64,000 bases of DNA from CAVTYH01 sp963773875 (GCA_963773875.1 CAVZCV010000020.1:364212-428211), one strand, 5' to 3'; shown: positions 1 to 10,027, numbered from the stretch's first letter. Program-made: numbers and translations. Notes: generated from the sequence alone by a model not told the origin.

Positions 1-1
1 C

Positions 2-52
2 ATCGACGATTGGAATCCGCACGGCGCCTCGCTTAACGGGACCGTGGACTAA
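2..52 (+). CDS. C-terminal end of an unidentified protein (partial)
   Basis: The window opens inside a reading frame that runs 16 codons (IDDWNPHGASLNGTVD) to a TAA at 50-52. The composition looks like a normal protein tail, but the segment is too short to identify. It would be the gene upstream of the ABC transporter pair. It could equally be a chance open frame, so confidence is low. Confidence 0.25.
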   Translation: MDDWNPHGASLNGTVD

Positions 53-305
53 GCCCATCACGGTATACCGTCCGTCAGAATCCAGTGGTCCGCGGCCGTT
101 TGTCTATGCAGCAAAGGCGCATCCTGAACTTCAAGGTGAGAACTCTAACGAGTTGTTGGTAACGTACGCCACGAATAGCTTTGAGTTTGGTGACCTTTTT
201 ACGGAGAATGGACGGCGAACTCTCTATTGGCCCCGATTTGTATCCGTCGTGATCGATGAGCGCCTGCATCAAAACTGACAGTGAACCACGGAAGGTTGGA
301 TTGTA

Positions 306-1205
306 ATGGAGAATGCGGCAGCGATCGTCGTAACTCAAGGATTGACAAAAACCTACGGGAAAGTCACTGCGCTGGCGGATTGCACGCTGTCCGTACAACG
401 CGGCGACGTGTTCGGGTTGCTGGGCCCCAATGGTTCGGGCAAGACGACGCTGCTACGTCTGCTCATGGGCTTTCTGCGCTCAACAGCCGGGCGAGCGCTA
501 ATTGAAAATCGCGATTGCTACCATGAAAGCATGGCCACGCACGCGCTGCTTTCCTATCTGCCGGGCGATGTGCGATTGTTTCGCGGAATGAAAGGCCGCG
601 ATGTGCTAACGTTTTTGGCGCACCTTCGTGGCCAACCGAATGCGGATCGAACCATTCAACTTGCCGATCGACTAGGGCTCGATTTCTCGCGCCGCGTCAG
701 CAACATGTCGACCGGCATGCGGCAGAAACTCGCATTGGCCGCGGCCCTGGCGGTTGATGCGCCGCTGTTAATTCTGGACGAGCCAACGTCAAACCTGGAC
801 CCCACAGTTCGCGCCACCGTGACCTCCTTGATTCGAGAAGCACGGGCGAGCGGAAGAACAGTAATTTTCTCCTCGCACGTGTTGTCCGAGGTCGAGCAGA
901 GCTGCGATCGGGTAGTGATCTTGCGTAGTGGTCGGCTGGTATATGATCAGGTGATTTCGCAAGTGCGACGACGGCATCGCATCCGCGCGCGGCTCACCGG
1001 CCAGTTGCCCGCGGCACCGGAGAATCTCCAGCACGATTTATCGATTGTGCAAAATGCGGACGGCAGTATCACGATCGATGCACCGGCCGATCTTTCGCCG
1101 CTCCTGAGCTGGCTCGCCAAGTTGCCGTTGGCGGAAGTCCATATCGAGCCGATTGGTCTACAGGCGATCTACGAACAATATCATCCGCCGGAGGCCGCCG
1201 CATGA
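306..1205 (+). CDS. ABC transporter ATP-binding protein
   Basis: ATPase subunit of an ABC-2 type exporter, 299 aa. The Walker A motif GPNGSGKTT lies near residue 40, the signature region NMSTGMRQKLALA near 140 and Walker B LLILDEPTSNLDP near 158, followed by the switch histidine in SSHVLSE. The last 90 residues match the variable C-terminal extension seen in drug or polysaccharide exporters. The ATG has a GGAAGG Shine-Dalgarno about 10 bases upstream. The stop overlaps the start of the permease gene (ATGA), so the two are translationally coupled and probably form one complex. The substrate cannot be read from sequence. Confidence 0.93.
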   Translation: MENAAAIVVTQGLTKTYGKVTALADCTLSVQRGDVFGLLGPNGSGKTTLLRLLMGFLRSTAGRALIENRDCYHESMATHALLSYLPGDVRLFRGMKGRDVLTFLAHLRGQPNADRTIQLADRLGLDFSRRVSNMSTGMRQKLALAAALAVDAPLLILDEPTSNLDPTVRATVTSLIREARASGRTVIFSSHVLSEVEQSCDRVVILRSGRLVYDQVISQVRRRHRIRARLTGQLPAAPENLQHDLSIVQNADGSITIDAPADLSPLLSWLAKLPLAEVHIEPIGLQAIYEQYHPPEAAA

Positions 1206-2065
1206 TTCGCGCGCTGCTCGCCAAAGCGGTTTCCGACGCCAAATGGTTGTTCGGCGCACTGGCGCTGTTGTTGTTCTTTTTTCCGTGGCTGAACATTTGG
1301 GTCTCCAGCATGATCAGCATGCCGGCATTTAGCGAATTCCTGGCCAGTGCATTGCCCAAGCGATGGGAGCGAATTTCCGGTGTTCCGTTCAGTCAGATTG
1401 CCACCCCGGCCGGACGAGTAGCGCTCGTGTATATTCATCCGATGATTGTGTTTGGCTCCGCCGCCTGGGCGATCACACGCGGATCGGACTGCGTCAGCGG
1501 GGAGATTGGCCGCGGCACGATGGAGCTGCTGCTGGCGCAGCCGGTGCGGCGGACGACCGTTTACTGGACGCAGGCGGCCGTGACGATTTGCGGCAGTGCA
1601 CTGCTAGCCGTCGCAGTCTGGTGCGGTACGGCAATGGGGCTGGCGACCATCGCGTCACAGCAAAGCGTCTCGGCCGCGCTGTTCGTTCCACCAGCGCTTA
1701 ACGTCTTTGCGGTGATGGTTTGCCTCGGCGGCATTTCGGCGCTGGCGTCGTCTTGGGGAACACAGCGCTGGCGGACTGTGGGCTTACTCGGTGCATTCTA
1801 CGTGGTGTCGACGTTGCTGACGGTTGTCGGTCAAGCATCCGACCAGTGGCACTGGCTCCGACTCATTGCATTTACCACGGCATACAAGCCGCAGACCATG
1901 GTGGCGCGGCCGGATGACGCATGGTCGCTCTTCTCATTTCAAGATGGCGTACTGGATGGCCTTGGCCTTGGTGGCCTGCAAGCGCTTCTAATCTTTGTTG
2001 GCAGTCTTGCCTACTTAAGTGGCGCACTGATTTTTAGTCGCCGAGAAATTCCTGCTCCAGTTTGA
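1202..2065 (+). CDS. ABC-2 type transporter permease
   Basis: Integral membrane protein of 287 aa with about six hydrophobic segments. The segment RGSDCVSGEIGRGTMELLLAQP (near residues 90-110) is the conserved cytoplasmic stretch of ABC-2 permeases, where (S/G)EI..GT.ELLLA(Q/L)P precedes a transmembrane helix. It starts inside the stop codon of the ATPase gene, so it is the membrane partner of that ATPase. The 250 bases after it hold only a small GAGCG/CGCTC hairpin near 2170-2190 without a clear T tract. Confidence 0.9.
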   Translation: MIRALLAKAVSDAKWLFGALALLLFFFPWLNIWVSSMISMPAFSEFLASALPKRWERISGVPFSQIATPAGRVALVYIHPMIVFGSAAWAITRGSDCVSGEIGRGTMELLLAQPVRRTTVYWTQAAVTICGSALLAVAVWCGTAMGLATIASQQSVSAALFVPPALNVFAVMVCLGGISALASSWGTQRWRTVGLLGAFYVVSTLLTVVGQASDQWHWLRLIAFTTAYKPQTMVARPDDAWSLFSFQDGVLDGLGLGGLQALLIFVGSLAYLSGALIFSRREIPAPV

Positions 2066-2315
2066 GCGGTTAGAACAGCCCCGTGTTCAACGATTAGGTA
2101 AACTGCGCAGCCCACGCCGAGACCCGCCCGCTCGGGTCAAATTTTCGACCGCCTTCGCATGTAACAAAAGCCGAGCGTTTTCCGCTCGCAATGAAGTTGG
2201 TAAGCCTGGAGCTTGCCGAATTCTCACACGTCGACATCTGCTTATTGATATTGGTGTGCCATGTCACAGTTAGCCAGTTTGCCGGAAATTAACCGCACAA
2301 GAAAGCGCCCGATTC

Positions 2316-2669
2316 ATGCAACTCGTTGGGAATTTCAAGGACAGCCTGCTCACGGTCGAAGGGCCGAATCAGCTGACGCATGATGATATCGACGGTTCCG
2401 GCGATTCGTTCGGTAGCCTACTTGGCGCTACCGGATATCGCGCTCCGGTTCTGCTCGACCTTTCGCGAACCACCTACATCGATTCGGCCGGCATCAGCTG
2501 GCTGTTGAATTACAACAAACGCTTTCGCGAAGCTGGTGGCAAGCTTATCATCCACTCGGTCGCGCCGATGGTGATGCAAGTCATTCGTCTAATGCGGCTC
2601 GACACCATTTTACACATCGCCGCCGACGCCCGTGTGGCCCGGATCGCAGCCGAAGGAGTGCGAGCATGA
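2316..2669 (+). CDS. STAS-domain protein (anti-sigma factor antagonist type)
   Basis: A single STAS domain fills this 117-aa protein. The core VLLDLSRTTYIDSAGISWLL contains the DSAG motif whose serine is the phosphorylation site in SpoIIAA-like antagonists. It is followed by the GGKLIIHSV strand and the LMRLDTILHI helix. STAS proteins usually control a partner through reversible serine phosphorylation. No kinase or sigma factor gene lies nearby. Instead the stop codon overlaps (ATGA) the start of a GspE-like ATPase gene, which suggests that the STAS protein binds or regulates that ATPase; this is inference. Confidence 0.88.
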   Translation: MQLVGNFKDSLLTVEGPNQLTHDDIDGSGDSFGSLLGATGYRAPVLLDLSRTTYIDSAGISWLLNYNKRFREAGGKLIIHSVAPMVMQVIRLMRLDTILHIAADARVARIAAEGVRA

Positions 2670-3898
2670 GTTCGCTCGATACAATTGAATTCAAAGCTCT
2701 AGATTCAGAATCATTCGTTCCCGAAGTAGCGGTGACCGCTCTCTTGGATCGGGCGTTGGAACTTAATGCCAGCGACTTGTTCTTTTGCGCAGGCGAAGAT
2801 TACGTTGACGTTCAAGTGCGCCATTTGGGGCTGATTCGCAAACTCGCGCGGCTCGATGCGTCCCAGGGGCGTCGTTCGATCAACCACATCAAAGCCCTGG
2901 CCGGCGTGCCGCTGGAGAATCGTCGCAAGCCTGCCGACGGGCGCTGGGTGCGCTCCGACGTCGACGGCCGTAAAATCGATCTGCGTTTAAGCACTGTGCC
3001 GACCTTCTATGGCGAGGATCTGGCACTTGCGCATTCTGCGCCGAGATTCCTCGCTACGGAGCCTCGAAGGCCTGGGCATGACTCGTGGGCAACTCAATGA
3101 TCTGTTGGCGATGATCGCAGCGCCCTCGGGATTGATACTCGTCACCGGTCCAACGTCGGCCGGCAAGACCACAACGCTTTATGCTTGCCTGCAGCAATTG
3201 AACGATGGTCGCCGACGGATCAATACGATTGAAGATCCGATTGAATACGCCGTGGAGGGCTTCAGCCAATCGCAGATCAATCCGGCAGTCGGGGTCGATT
3301 TTCCCGATCTCTTGCGGAGCGTTCTGCGGCAATCGCCCGACGTAATCATGATCGGCGAAATTCGCGACCCTATTACCGCACAAACCGCGGTCCGCGCCGC
3401 TAATAGTGGTCACTTGGTATTTGCCACCTTGCATTCGGCCACTTCGTGCGCCGCCATTCAAAGCATGTTGAGTCTCGACGCGCAATCACAGTTTTTCGCC
3501 AACAGCCTGCGCGGCGTAATTTCACAGCGATTGGTTCGCACACTTTGCCCGAACTGCAAAATTGCGTACGACCTAAGCGAATCGCCCCTGACATTCGAAG
3601 AAGTCAGCCCCTGGCTCGCGGACGGTGAAGGTAAGCACTTTTATTCCGCCCCCGGTTGCGAGAAGTGCGCAAACTCTGGGTTCACCAGCCGCACCGGAGT
3701 ATTTGAAGTGCTTAGTGTTACGCCGAAGCTGCGACGAATGATCGCTGAATCCAGGCCCGCCAAAAGGTTGAAGACGCTGCCAAAGCGGACGGCCTGCTGG
3801 ACTTCCGCAGCGCGGGATTGCTTAAAGTCGCTCAAGCCCAAACCAGCATGGAAGAAATCGTTCGCGTCGTTCCGGCAGAGCATTTGGGCTTCGAGTAA
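2666..3898 (+). CDS. GspE/PilB-family secretion ATPase (short type; two compensating frameshifts)
   Basis: A type II secretion/type IV pilus ATPase of about 410 aa without the N-terminal MshE-type domain. It is read in three pieces. Residues 1-120 run from 2666 in one frame (LNASDLFF is the usual opening of the N2 domain). A shift near 3030 moves to the frame carrying the Walker A GPTSAGKTTTLY, Asp box, Walker B DVIMIGEIRD, the His box LVFATLHS and a CPNC...CEKC zinc site. A second shift near 3760 returns to the first frame for the tail DAAKADGLLDFRSAGLLK, ending at TAA 3896-3898. One extra base and one missing base explain both shifts. The gene is translationally coupled to the STAS gene and separate from the main pilus locus at 18.9-36.6 kb. 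Confidence 0.85.
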
Positions 3899-3927
3899 CC
3901 GTGAACAGCCCTCACAACGGCGTTGGC

Positions 3928-5054
3928 CTATTCCGCACCCATTCGCTGTAACCAGCGGAAATGCGAGACCAGCGCGGCCCGAAAGGTTTGATTCACCTTG
4001 TACTGGAGTCCAAACTGCGAACATGTCTCACTTACCAGCGGCGACAGTGCCCGGTAGTGCACATGGCAAATTTGCGGGAACAGGTGATGTTCGATTTGAA
4101 AGTTCAGTCCACCGACAAACCAGGAAAGTAAACGGTTACGGGGGGCATAATCGACGGTCGTTTCAAGTTGATGCGCGGCCCAGCCCGCTTCAATCCTGCC
4201 GGTTTCTTCCTGCGGCATCGGGAAGCCAGCGTCTTCAACGCAATGCGGAAGCTGGAAGATGCCGCTGAGCGTCAGCCCTTCGACAACCGACGTAACGAGA
4301 TACATCGCAAGCACGATCCACACAGGATGCCACATCATCGGCACGACAAACGCCAGCGAGAAAAACAGTGCTTTGCCGGCGATGAATCCGACCAGATCCC
4401 AGCGCTTTGGCCTTGGGCACGTGTAACCGCCGACATGGCCAACCGCGACATCGTGAAAATCATCATATAGCTGCCACTTCATCGGCAGAAAGCCATATAA
4501 GATCCAAAGATAAAGATGTTGATATTTATGAAACCCAAACCGTTTGGCATGCGGTGAAAGCCGGCCGAAAATGCCAAGATTGATATCGTCATCGTAGCCG
4601 GTGATGTTCGGGTACGTATGGTGCACGGTGTTGTGCTTAAATGCCCACATGAAGGAGCTGCCTCCCAGCAGATCCAAAGAGAACGCCATCATTTTGTTTA
4701 TCCACGGGCATCCGAATAGGAACCATGTCCGCCATCATGCTGAATATTGAAACCGATGGCGGCCATTGCAACGCCCAAAGAAACTGCCAATGGCAACGCC
4801 GTCCACCAGGCACTGGCGACGAACACCAAGAGCAGGTACGAAGCGCCGGCCCAGCCAAAAATGATCGCAGTTTTAAGATACATCCGCGGGCAATCGCGCC
4901 GACGCTTTCCAGTCGCTTGAAAATAGGCATCCACCTTGCGTTTCAATTCGCGATGGAAACCTACATCGTCGCCGAATTTCAATCGACGATGTGTCGTGTC
5001 CGCCTGGTCTTCCCTAGCGTGAACTTCAATCTGCGTTGCGCACGTTAATGACAT
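3928..5054 (-). CDS. Membrane fatty acid desaturase (one frameshift)
   Basis: Di-iron acyl-lipid/acyl-CoA desaturase of the linoleoyl-CoA desaturase type, about 375 aa. The three histidine boxes are present: HDGGH in the N-terminal part, HNTVHH after the shift and QIEHH near the C-terminus, with hydrophobic segments between them. The frame changes near 4700: the N-terminal piece ends SYSDARG, while a frame one base away gives PWINKMMAFSLDLLGG and continues correctly, so one base appears lost in a CCC stretch. The ATG at 5054 is preceded by GAGAGG at good spacing. The protein would introduce double bonds into membrane fatty acids. It converges with the ATPase gene, the two stops being 30 bases apart. 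Confidence 0.85.
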
Positions 5055-5121
5055 TCCGTAGCCTCTCGTTACGATTCAAACCACCCTGCCCCATATGCGG
5101 CCTTTTGCTTTTCCTAACAAC

Positions 5122-5451
5122 TCAGCGATCCAGCGCTTTCAATAGTGCCGTGGCGTTCGACACACTTCCGGTGGCCCGTAACAGTTGCCGCGCCGTCTTA
5201 ATGGCATCCACCCACAGCGCAGCGGAAGTAATGGGGCTTTCTCTGCGGTCGGCCGCCATGTTGGCCTTTGTCTTCACCATATAGATCATGTTTTGATTGA
5301 CATCATGCCCATATTCTTTCTTGACAGCCGCCGAGACCTCCGATGCCCGAGCTGTTGGCATCTTTTTCAGCATATTTCGAATGGCGAGGCTTTTATTGGA
5401 ATTTGGGTCCGCTCGGTCGTTTTTACCATTCGAAGGTTTCTTTTGTGCCAT
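5122..5451 (-). CDS. Small conserved planctomycete protein, HTH-like
   Basis: A 109-aa charged protein starting MAQKKPSNGK. The ATG at 5451 is preferred over one seven codons earlier because a GGAG lies 9 bases upstream. The central part (SNKSLAIRNMLKKMPTARA, then VSAAVKKEYGHDVNQNMIYM) resembles small planctomycete proteins of the type KSxAIRdyL..nP.A..keV...L...Gi.V....v, probably a winged or simple helix-turn-helix fold. The function is unknown; DNA binding is an inference from the basic N-terminus and predicted helices. It sits alone, upstream of the desaturase on the same strand. Confidence 0.65.
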   Translation of the reverse strand: MAQKKPSNGKNDRADPNSNKSLAIRNMLKKMPTARASEVSAAVKKEYGHDVNQNMIYMVKTKANMAADRRESPITSAALWVDAIKTARQLLRATGSVSNATALLKALDR

Positions 5452-5900
5452 AGCAAGTATCTCCGGGAGCATGTGATCGAAAAGATATTGAAAGTTGTAG
5501 TCTTACTATGCTATTTATACGTCTATATAGATACCTTGACAAGGTATGTGTTTAGATATTTGTTGTGATCAATGATATATGTAACAAGAAAGTATGTTAA
5601 AGGAAGTAAGGGTGCAGTGCCGCCATAGCGATTGGAATAGCTGGTTTGCTTGGTTTATCGATCGTGATGAGTATCGTCCACCTTTTGCGGCTAAATAGGT
5701 TGATTCGGTATGGATCATCGCACGCGCCTCCGGACTCCAGCCGGGTCGTGCGTCAGCCCTGCGTAATCCAGCGTGCGTCGTTTTATGGTTTGGAGTGCTC
5801 AGTCCATCGCTTTAAAACGCGCCTGTTGGTTGTTACACTTGTGAAACGGTGGGCTTTCTGCCCTTCGAATGTCCAACGGCTCATTGGGGGAATATGTGCC

Positions 5901-8144
5901 ATGCTTGATTCGCAAATTCTTTTGCGCCGGGCCGCTTTTCGCCGCGCCTGCCTGGTGGCTGGATTAACTCTTGTCGCTTCGATGGCTCGCGCGGCAGAGC
6001 CAAACTCGCTGCAAAACGAAGTCCTGAAAGTGACGGCGAACGCCAAAGGCGGTTTCTCCATCACGGCCTTGCCATCGAATCGACAGGTCGTCGCTGGCCA
6101 CATCGACGGCGCGACCGATGCTCCCAAGCATGAATTGATCAAAGATGGCATTTTCGGCGCGGGCGAGTCACTCGTCTGGCCTGCAGGCAGAGTTGTTGTT
6201 TTCCCTAAGCTTCCGTTTGCACTTATTCGTGGCACGCTTAAGAACGACGGCGGTGAGTTGAAGACCATCAATCGCATCCCGCTGGCGTCTCTTGACGTCA
6301 AACTCGGTCAGCCTGCCAGTAAACTGAAAACACAGGGTACGGGCGGATTGCTGTCGCCTGATAAGAATCCTGGTAGTTATGCCTGGCTCGCGGTGGCGGA
6401 ACCGGAAACTCGCAATGCGGTGGTCGCTGGCTGGCTAACGCACGATCGTGCCTCGGGCATCGTTTTCAGTGATGTCCAAGACGACAAGGTCACGGTAAAG
6501 GCGCGCAGCGATTATGGCAATCTTCACCTCGCCCCCGGCAAGAGCGCGGAGACCGAAACGCTCGCCGTCGGTTACTTCGAAGATGGTCGGCTTGGTCTCG
6601 AAGCGTATGCTGACGCCGTTGCCAAGCAATATCACATCAAGCTCCCTCCAGCGCCGGTCGGCTTTTGCACATGGTATGCCGAAAAGCATGGCGGCGCGGC
6701 CGATGAAAAAAATCTCGCCAAGCTCGTTGATTTCGTGGCCAAGAATCTGCGGCCATTCGGTTTTGAATTCGTGCAAATCGACGACAAGTGGCAGGAAGGC
6801 GATAGCCAGAAAAAAGGGCCGAACAAGAATTTCACCGCCTTCAAACCAAACGGCCCCTATCCTAGCGGCATGAAAGCCACCGCCGACGATATCAAAGAGC
6901 ACGCCTTGCGACCCGGCATTTGGTTCATGCCCTTTGCCGGCACGTACAACGATCCCTGGTTCAAGGACCATCAAGATTGGTTTGTGAAGACGCCGGACGG
7001 AAAACCGTTTGATGTCGACTGGGGCGGCACATCGCTCGATATGACTTATGGACCAGCCCGCGACTATCTGAAAAACATTGTCCATCGCATTGCCAAAGAT
7101 TGGGGTTACACCTATTTCAAAATGGATGGCCTCTACACCGGTATGGCGGTCGACCCGGTCTATCCGAACGCCGGCTACAAAGAAGACCACTTCGGCAACT
7201 CGGTCCTCGCGAATCCTGAGAAAACCAACGTCGAAGCCTTTCGTGATGGCCTCAAACTGGTGCGCGAAACCGCCGGCCCAAACATCTTCTTCCTGGGCTG
7301 CACCGCGTCGCAAAATATGCGCACCTACGGCGGCTCGTTCGGATTGGTCGACGGCATGCGTGTTGGGCCAGATAACAAGGGCAACTGGGCCGATTGGGCC
7401 AAGCGCAGCCCGGTGTTTGGCTCGCGGCATTATTTCCTCAATGGCCGCGTGTGGTGGAACGATCCCGATCCGACGTACGTCCGCAAATTCACCGATCCGA
7501 AAAAGAGCGTCGATTCCGACGAAGACGCCCGCACCATCGCCTGTTGGGCCGCCATCGCGGGACAGCTCAACTCCAATAGCGATTGGATTCCGGACCTGCC
7601 CCCCGAGCGCTTGGAACTTTTGAAACGCACGATGCAAGCTCACGGCAAAACCGCACGCCCGGTCGATTACTTCGAACACGACCCACCGCGGATTTGGGTG
7701 GTGACGGATGAAGCGACGCAGGACCATCCGCGACGAGATATCGTAGCACTCTTCAATTGGGGTGAGGAGGAAGCGGAGATCAGCGTGCCGATCGCGAAAC
7801 TTGGTTTGCCGGGTGCGAAAGAATATGCCGTATTCGATTATTGGTCAGACAAATTGCTTCCACCGGCGACTGACAAGATCAGTGCGAAGCTGCCCAAGCA
7901 TGGCTGTCAGATTTTGGCAGTGCGGCCGATGGAAAACCATCCGTTCGTCATCAGCTCGTCCCGCAGCGTCACACAGGGCATGCTAGATATCGTCGAAGAG
8001 AAGTGGGATGCGGCCGACCAAAAGTTGTCGGGCAAAAGCAATGTCATCGGCGATGACACGTATGTTCTCAGTGTGGTGAATCCCGGAAACTCGCTGAAAC
8101 GAATTACGATAAAGACGCCCAACAGTGGTGTTGTTTCATGGTAG
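5901..8144 (+). CDS. Secreted alpha-galactosidase-like glycoside hydrolase (GH36/melibiase type)
   Basis: An enzyme of about 747 aa. The ATG at 5901 is chosen because GGGGG lies 10 bases upstream and a signal peptide follows directly (RRACLVAGLTLVASMARAAE); the frame is open further upstream but without such signals. After an N-terminal beta-rich domain, the catalytic barrel runs from GFCTWYAEKHGG through FVQIDDKWQ and GIWFMPFAG to YFKMDGLYTG, where the Asp of KMDG matches the GH36/GH27 nucleophile. The acid/base Asp lies in the later part (GLVDGMRVGPDNKG). The last 150 residues look like a C-terminal beta domain. It would release galactose from plant- or algal-type oligosaccharides in the periplasm. 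It is a monocistronic gene with no sugar transporter nearby. Confidence 0.82.
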   Translation: MLDSQILLRRAAFRRACLVAGLTLVASMARAAEPNSLQNEVLKVTANAKGGFSITALPSNRQVVAGHIDGATDAPKHELIKDGIFGAGESLVWPAGRVVVFPKLPFALIRGTLKNDGGELKTINRIPLASLDVKLGQPASKLKTQGTGGLLSPDKNPGSYAWLAVAEPETRNAVVAGWLTHDRASGIVFSDVQDDKVTVKARSDYGNLHLAPGKSAETETLAVGYFEDGRLGLEAYADAVAKQYHIKLPPAPVGFCTWYAEKHGGAADEKNLAKLVDFVAKNLRPFGFEFVQIDDKWQEGDSQKKGPNKNFTAFKPNGPYPSGMKATADDIKEHALRPGIWFMPFAGTYNDPWFKDHQDWFVKTPDGKPFDVDWGGTSLDMTYGPARDYLKNIVHRIAKDWGYTYFKMDGLYTGMAVDPVYPNAGYKEDHFGNSVLANPEKTNVEAFRDGLKLVRETAGPNIFFLGCTASQNMRTYGGSFGLVDGMRVGPDNKGNWADWAKRSPVFGSRHYFLNGRVWWNDPDPTYVRKFTDPKKSVDSDEDARTIACWAAIAGQLNSNSDWIPDLPPERLELLKRTMQAHGKTARPVDYFEHDPPRIWVVTDEATQDHPRRDIVALFNWGEEEAEISVPIAKLGLPGAKEYAVFDYWSDKLLPPATDKISAKLPKHGCQILAVRPMENHPFVISSSRSVTQGMLDIVEEKWDAADQKLSGKSNVIGDDTYVLSVVNPGNSLKRITIKTPNSGVVSW

Positions 8145-8157
8145 TACTCCGTCACCT

Positions 8158-8381
8158 ACGCCGAAGGCGTTAAACACCAAAGCCCTGGGTTGCCGAGCTT
8201 CGGGGCTGCCCTGGGTAATCGTTCGGGATACATCCAATCAACCCTGTAAGGGTTGCACTTAGCGGTCCAACAAATGTGGAACCCCTTCAGGGTTCATCAA
8301 AAACATGCTTGCCCGGTAACCCAGGGTGGCGCGGCGAATCGCCGCTGACCCTGGGCTTCGTCGTGAAACGCCTGCGGCGTT
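8158..8381. repeat. Cluster of palindromes between convergent genes
   Basis: The gap between the hydrolase and cimA stops carries at least five short perfect inverted repeats: ACGCC/GGCGT (8158-8170), AACCCT/AGGGTT (8240-8254), GAACCC/GGGTTC (8279-8295), a compound hairpin with CCCAGGG/CCCTGGG enclosing GCGGCG/CGCCGC (8320-8355), and AACGCC/GGCGTT (8367-8381). CCCTGGG also occurs at 8183-8189 and near 8209. This resembles a REP-type palindrome cluster. Its position suggests a two-way terminator, but there is no T tract. Confidence 0.6.
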
Positions 8382-8420
8382 ATCCGTTATCAGGGGCTTC
8401 GCAAGACTTTGGACGTGAGC

Positions 8421-10019
8421 CTACTTCGCCGTTTGGTCGTCTTTGCACAGTTTGTATTCAATCGCCTCGACCAGCGCCTTCCAACTGGCTTCGATAATGT
8501 TCTCGCTGACCCCGACGGTCCCCCACACATCGTGTTCGTCGCGGCTTTCAATCGTCACGCGCACGCCGGCGGCGGTGCCGGCTTCGCTGTTGATGACGCG
8601 CACTTTGTAATCCACCAGATGCATGCTGCGCAGATGCGGAAAGGAACCATTGAGGGCTTTTCGCAAAGCAGCATCGAGGGCGTTCACAGGGCCATCGCCT
8701 TCGGCGACTTCGTGGCGAGTATTTTCGCCAATGCGGATTTTTACCGTCCCTTCTGTGTGGACTTCGGCGGTTTCTTCGCTTGGGCGCCGGGTTAATGTGG
8801 GATCGCATTCAACGGAAACGTGATACTTCAGCGTTTCGAAATGCGGCCTGAAGGTTCCGGCCAGGCGCTGCACGAGCAAATCGAACGAGGCTTCGGCGGC
8901 TTCGAATTGATAGCCAACGTTTTCTAGTCGCACCACTTCGGCCAGAATGCGATCCATCAGCTGGCGATCGTCCTGCAAATTGTATTTGCTCGTGAGCGCT
9001 GCGATGTTCGAGCGGCCGGAAAGTTCGCTCACCAAAATTCGGCGTTCGTTGCCGACCCGCTCCGGCTCGATATGCTCATAGCTGTGTGTTACGCGCGCCA
9101 CCGCATGCACGTGCATGCCGCCCTTATGGGCAAATGCGCTCTGGCCCACGAACGGCTGATTGGAGCGATAGTTCATATTCGCCAAATCGTAAACATAACG
9201 CGAAAGTTCCGTGAGCCGCTGCACGCCGTCGGCGGTGAGCACTTCGTAGCCGCGTTTTTTAACGGCGAGATTCGCACAGACGGAGACCAAATCGGCATTC
9301 CCGCAGCGCTCGCCAACGCCATTGATCGTGCCTTGCACTTGAATCGCGCCGGCATCGACGCCAGCCAGCGAGTTGGCCACGGCCATGTCGCAATCGTTAT
9401 GGCAGTGGATGCCGACGGGCACATCGAGCGCCGCCTGAGCCGCCTTCGTCAGCTCGGCGATTTCCTCCGGCATGCTGCCGCCATTGGTGTCGCACAGCAC
9501 AATCAAGTGTGCTCCGGCTGCAACCGCCGCCCGCACGGTTTTGGCGGCATATGCCGGATCGAGTTTCCAGCCGTCGAAAAAATGTTCGGCATCGTAGATG
9601 ACCTCCCGGCCGCACTCGCGCAGATACTTCACGGTTTCAGAGATCATCGCCAGGTTTTCTTCGAGCGATACTCGCAGCACTTCGGTCACGTGGAAGGCTG
9701 ACGTTTTGCCGACAATCGTCAACGTTTTCGCACCGGAATCCAGCAGCGCCTTCATGCCAGGATCCTGCTCCGGCTTCACCCCCTTGCGGCGCGTCATGCC
9801 GAACGCACAAACCCTTGCGTGCTTGAGCTTCAATTCCGCCACGCGCTCGAAAAACTGCGCGTCTTTTTCGTTCGAGAGCGGATAGCCCCCTTCGACGAAA
9901 TCGAAGCCGAGCTCGTCCAATCGCTGCGCAATGAGCAATTTATCCTGGAGCGAAAAATTAACGCCTTCGCCTTGGCTGCCGTCGCGAAGCGTGGTGTCGT
10001 AAATTTGGATGCGGGTCAT
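8421..10019 (-). CDS. cimA: (R)-citramalate synthase
   Basis: It condenses pyruvate with acetyl-CoA to give (R)-citramalate, the first step of the threonine-independent isoleucine route. The protein has 532 aa. DTTLRDGSQGEGVNFSLQDK at the N-terminus and GIHCHNDCDMAVANSLAGVD are the catalytic and metal-binding motifs of the LeuA/CimA family. DFVEGGYPLSN and the C-terminal regulatory (LeuA dimer) domain with VRVINSEAGTAAGVRV favour CimA over 2-isopropylmalate synthase. The ATG at 10019 starts exactly at the conserved MTRIQIYDTTLRDG; the 19 upstream codons come from a repeat. Upstream lie a promoter, an Ile-rich leader peptide and a terminator/antiterminator pair, so expression is probably tuned to charged tRNA-Ile. 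No frameshifts were seen. Confidence 0.93.
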   Translation of the reverse strand: MTRIQIYDTTLRDGSQGEGVNFSLQDKLLIAQRLDELGFDFVEGGYPLSNEKDAQFFERVAELKLKHARVCAFGMTRRKGVKPEQDPGMKALLDSGAKTLTIVGKTSAFHVTEVLRVSLEENLAMISETVKYLRECGREVIYDAEHFFDGWKLDPAYAAKTVRAAVAAGAHLIVLCDTNGGSMPEEIAELTKAAQAALDVPVGIHCHNDCDMAVANSLAGVDAGAIQVQGTINGVGERCGNADLVSVCANLAVKKRGYEVLTADGVQRLTELSRYVYDLANMNYRSNQPFVGQSAFAHKGGMHVHAVARVTHSYEHIEPERVGNERRILVSELSGRSNIAALTSKYNLQDDRQLMDRILAEVVRLENVGYQFEAAEASFDLLVQRLAGTFRPHFETLKYHVSVECDPTLTRRPSEETAEVHTEGTVKIRIGENTRHEVAEGDGPVNALDAALRKALNGSFPHLRSMHLVDYKVRVINSEAGTAAGVRVTIESRDEHDVWGTVGVSENIIEASWKALVEAIEYKLCKDDQTAK

Positions 10020-10027
10020 GAGAGATT

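Noticed and set aside
6435..7727. 430-codon open frame on the minus strand
   Set aside because: It is a shadow of the alpha-galactosidase-like gene, which has a signal peptide, ribosome site and catalytic motifs on the plus strand.
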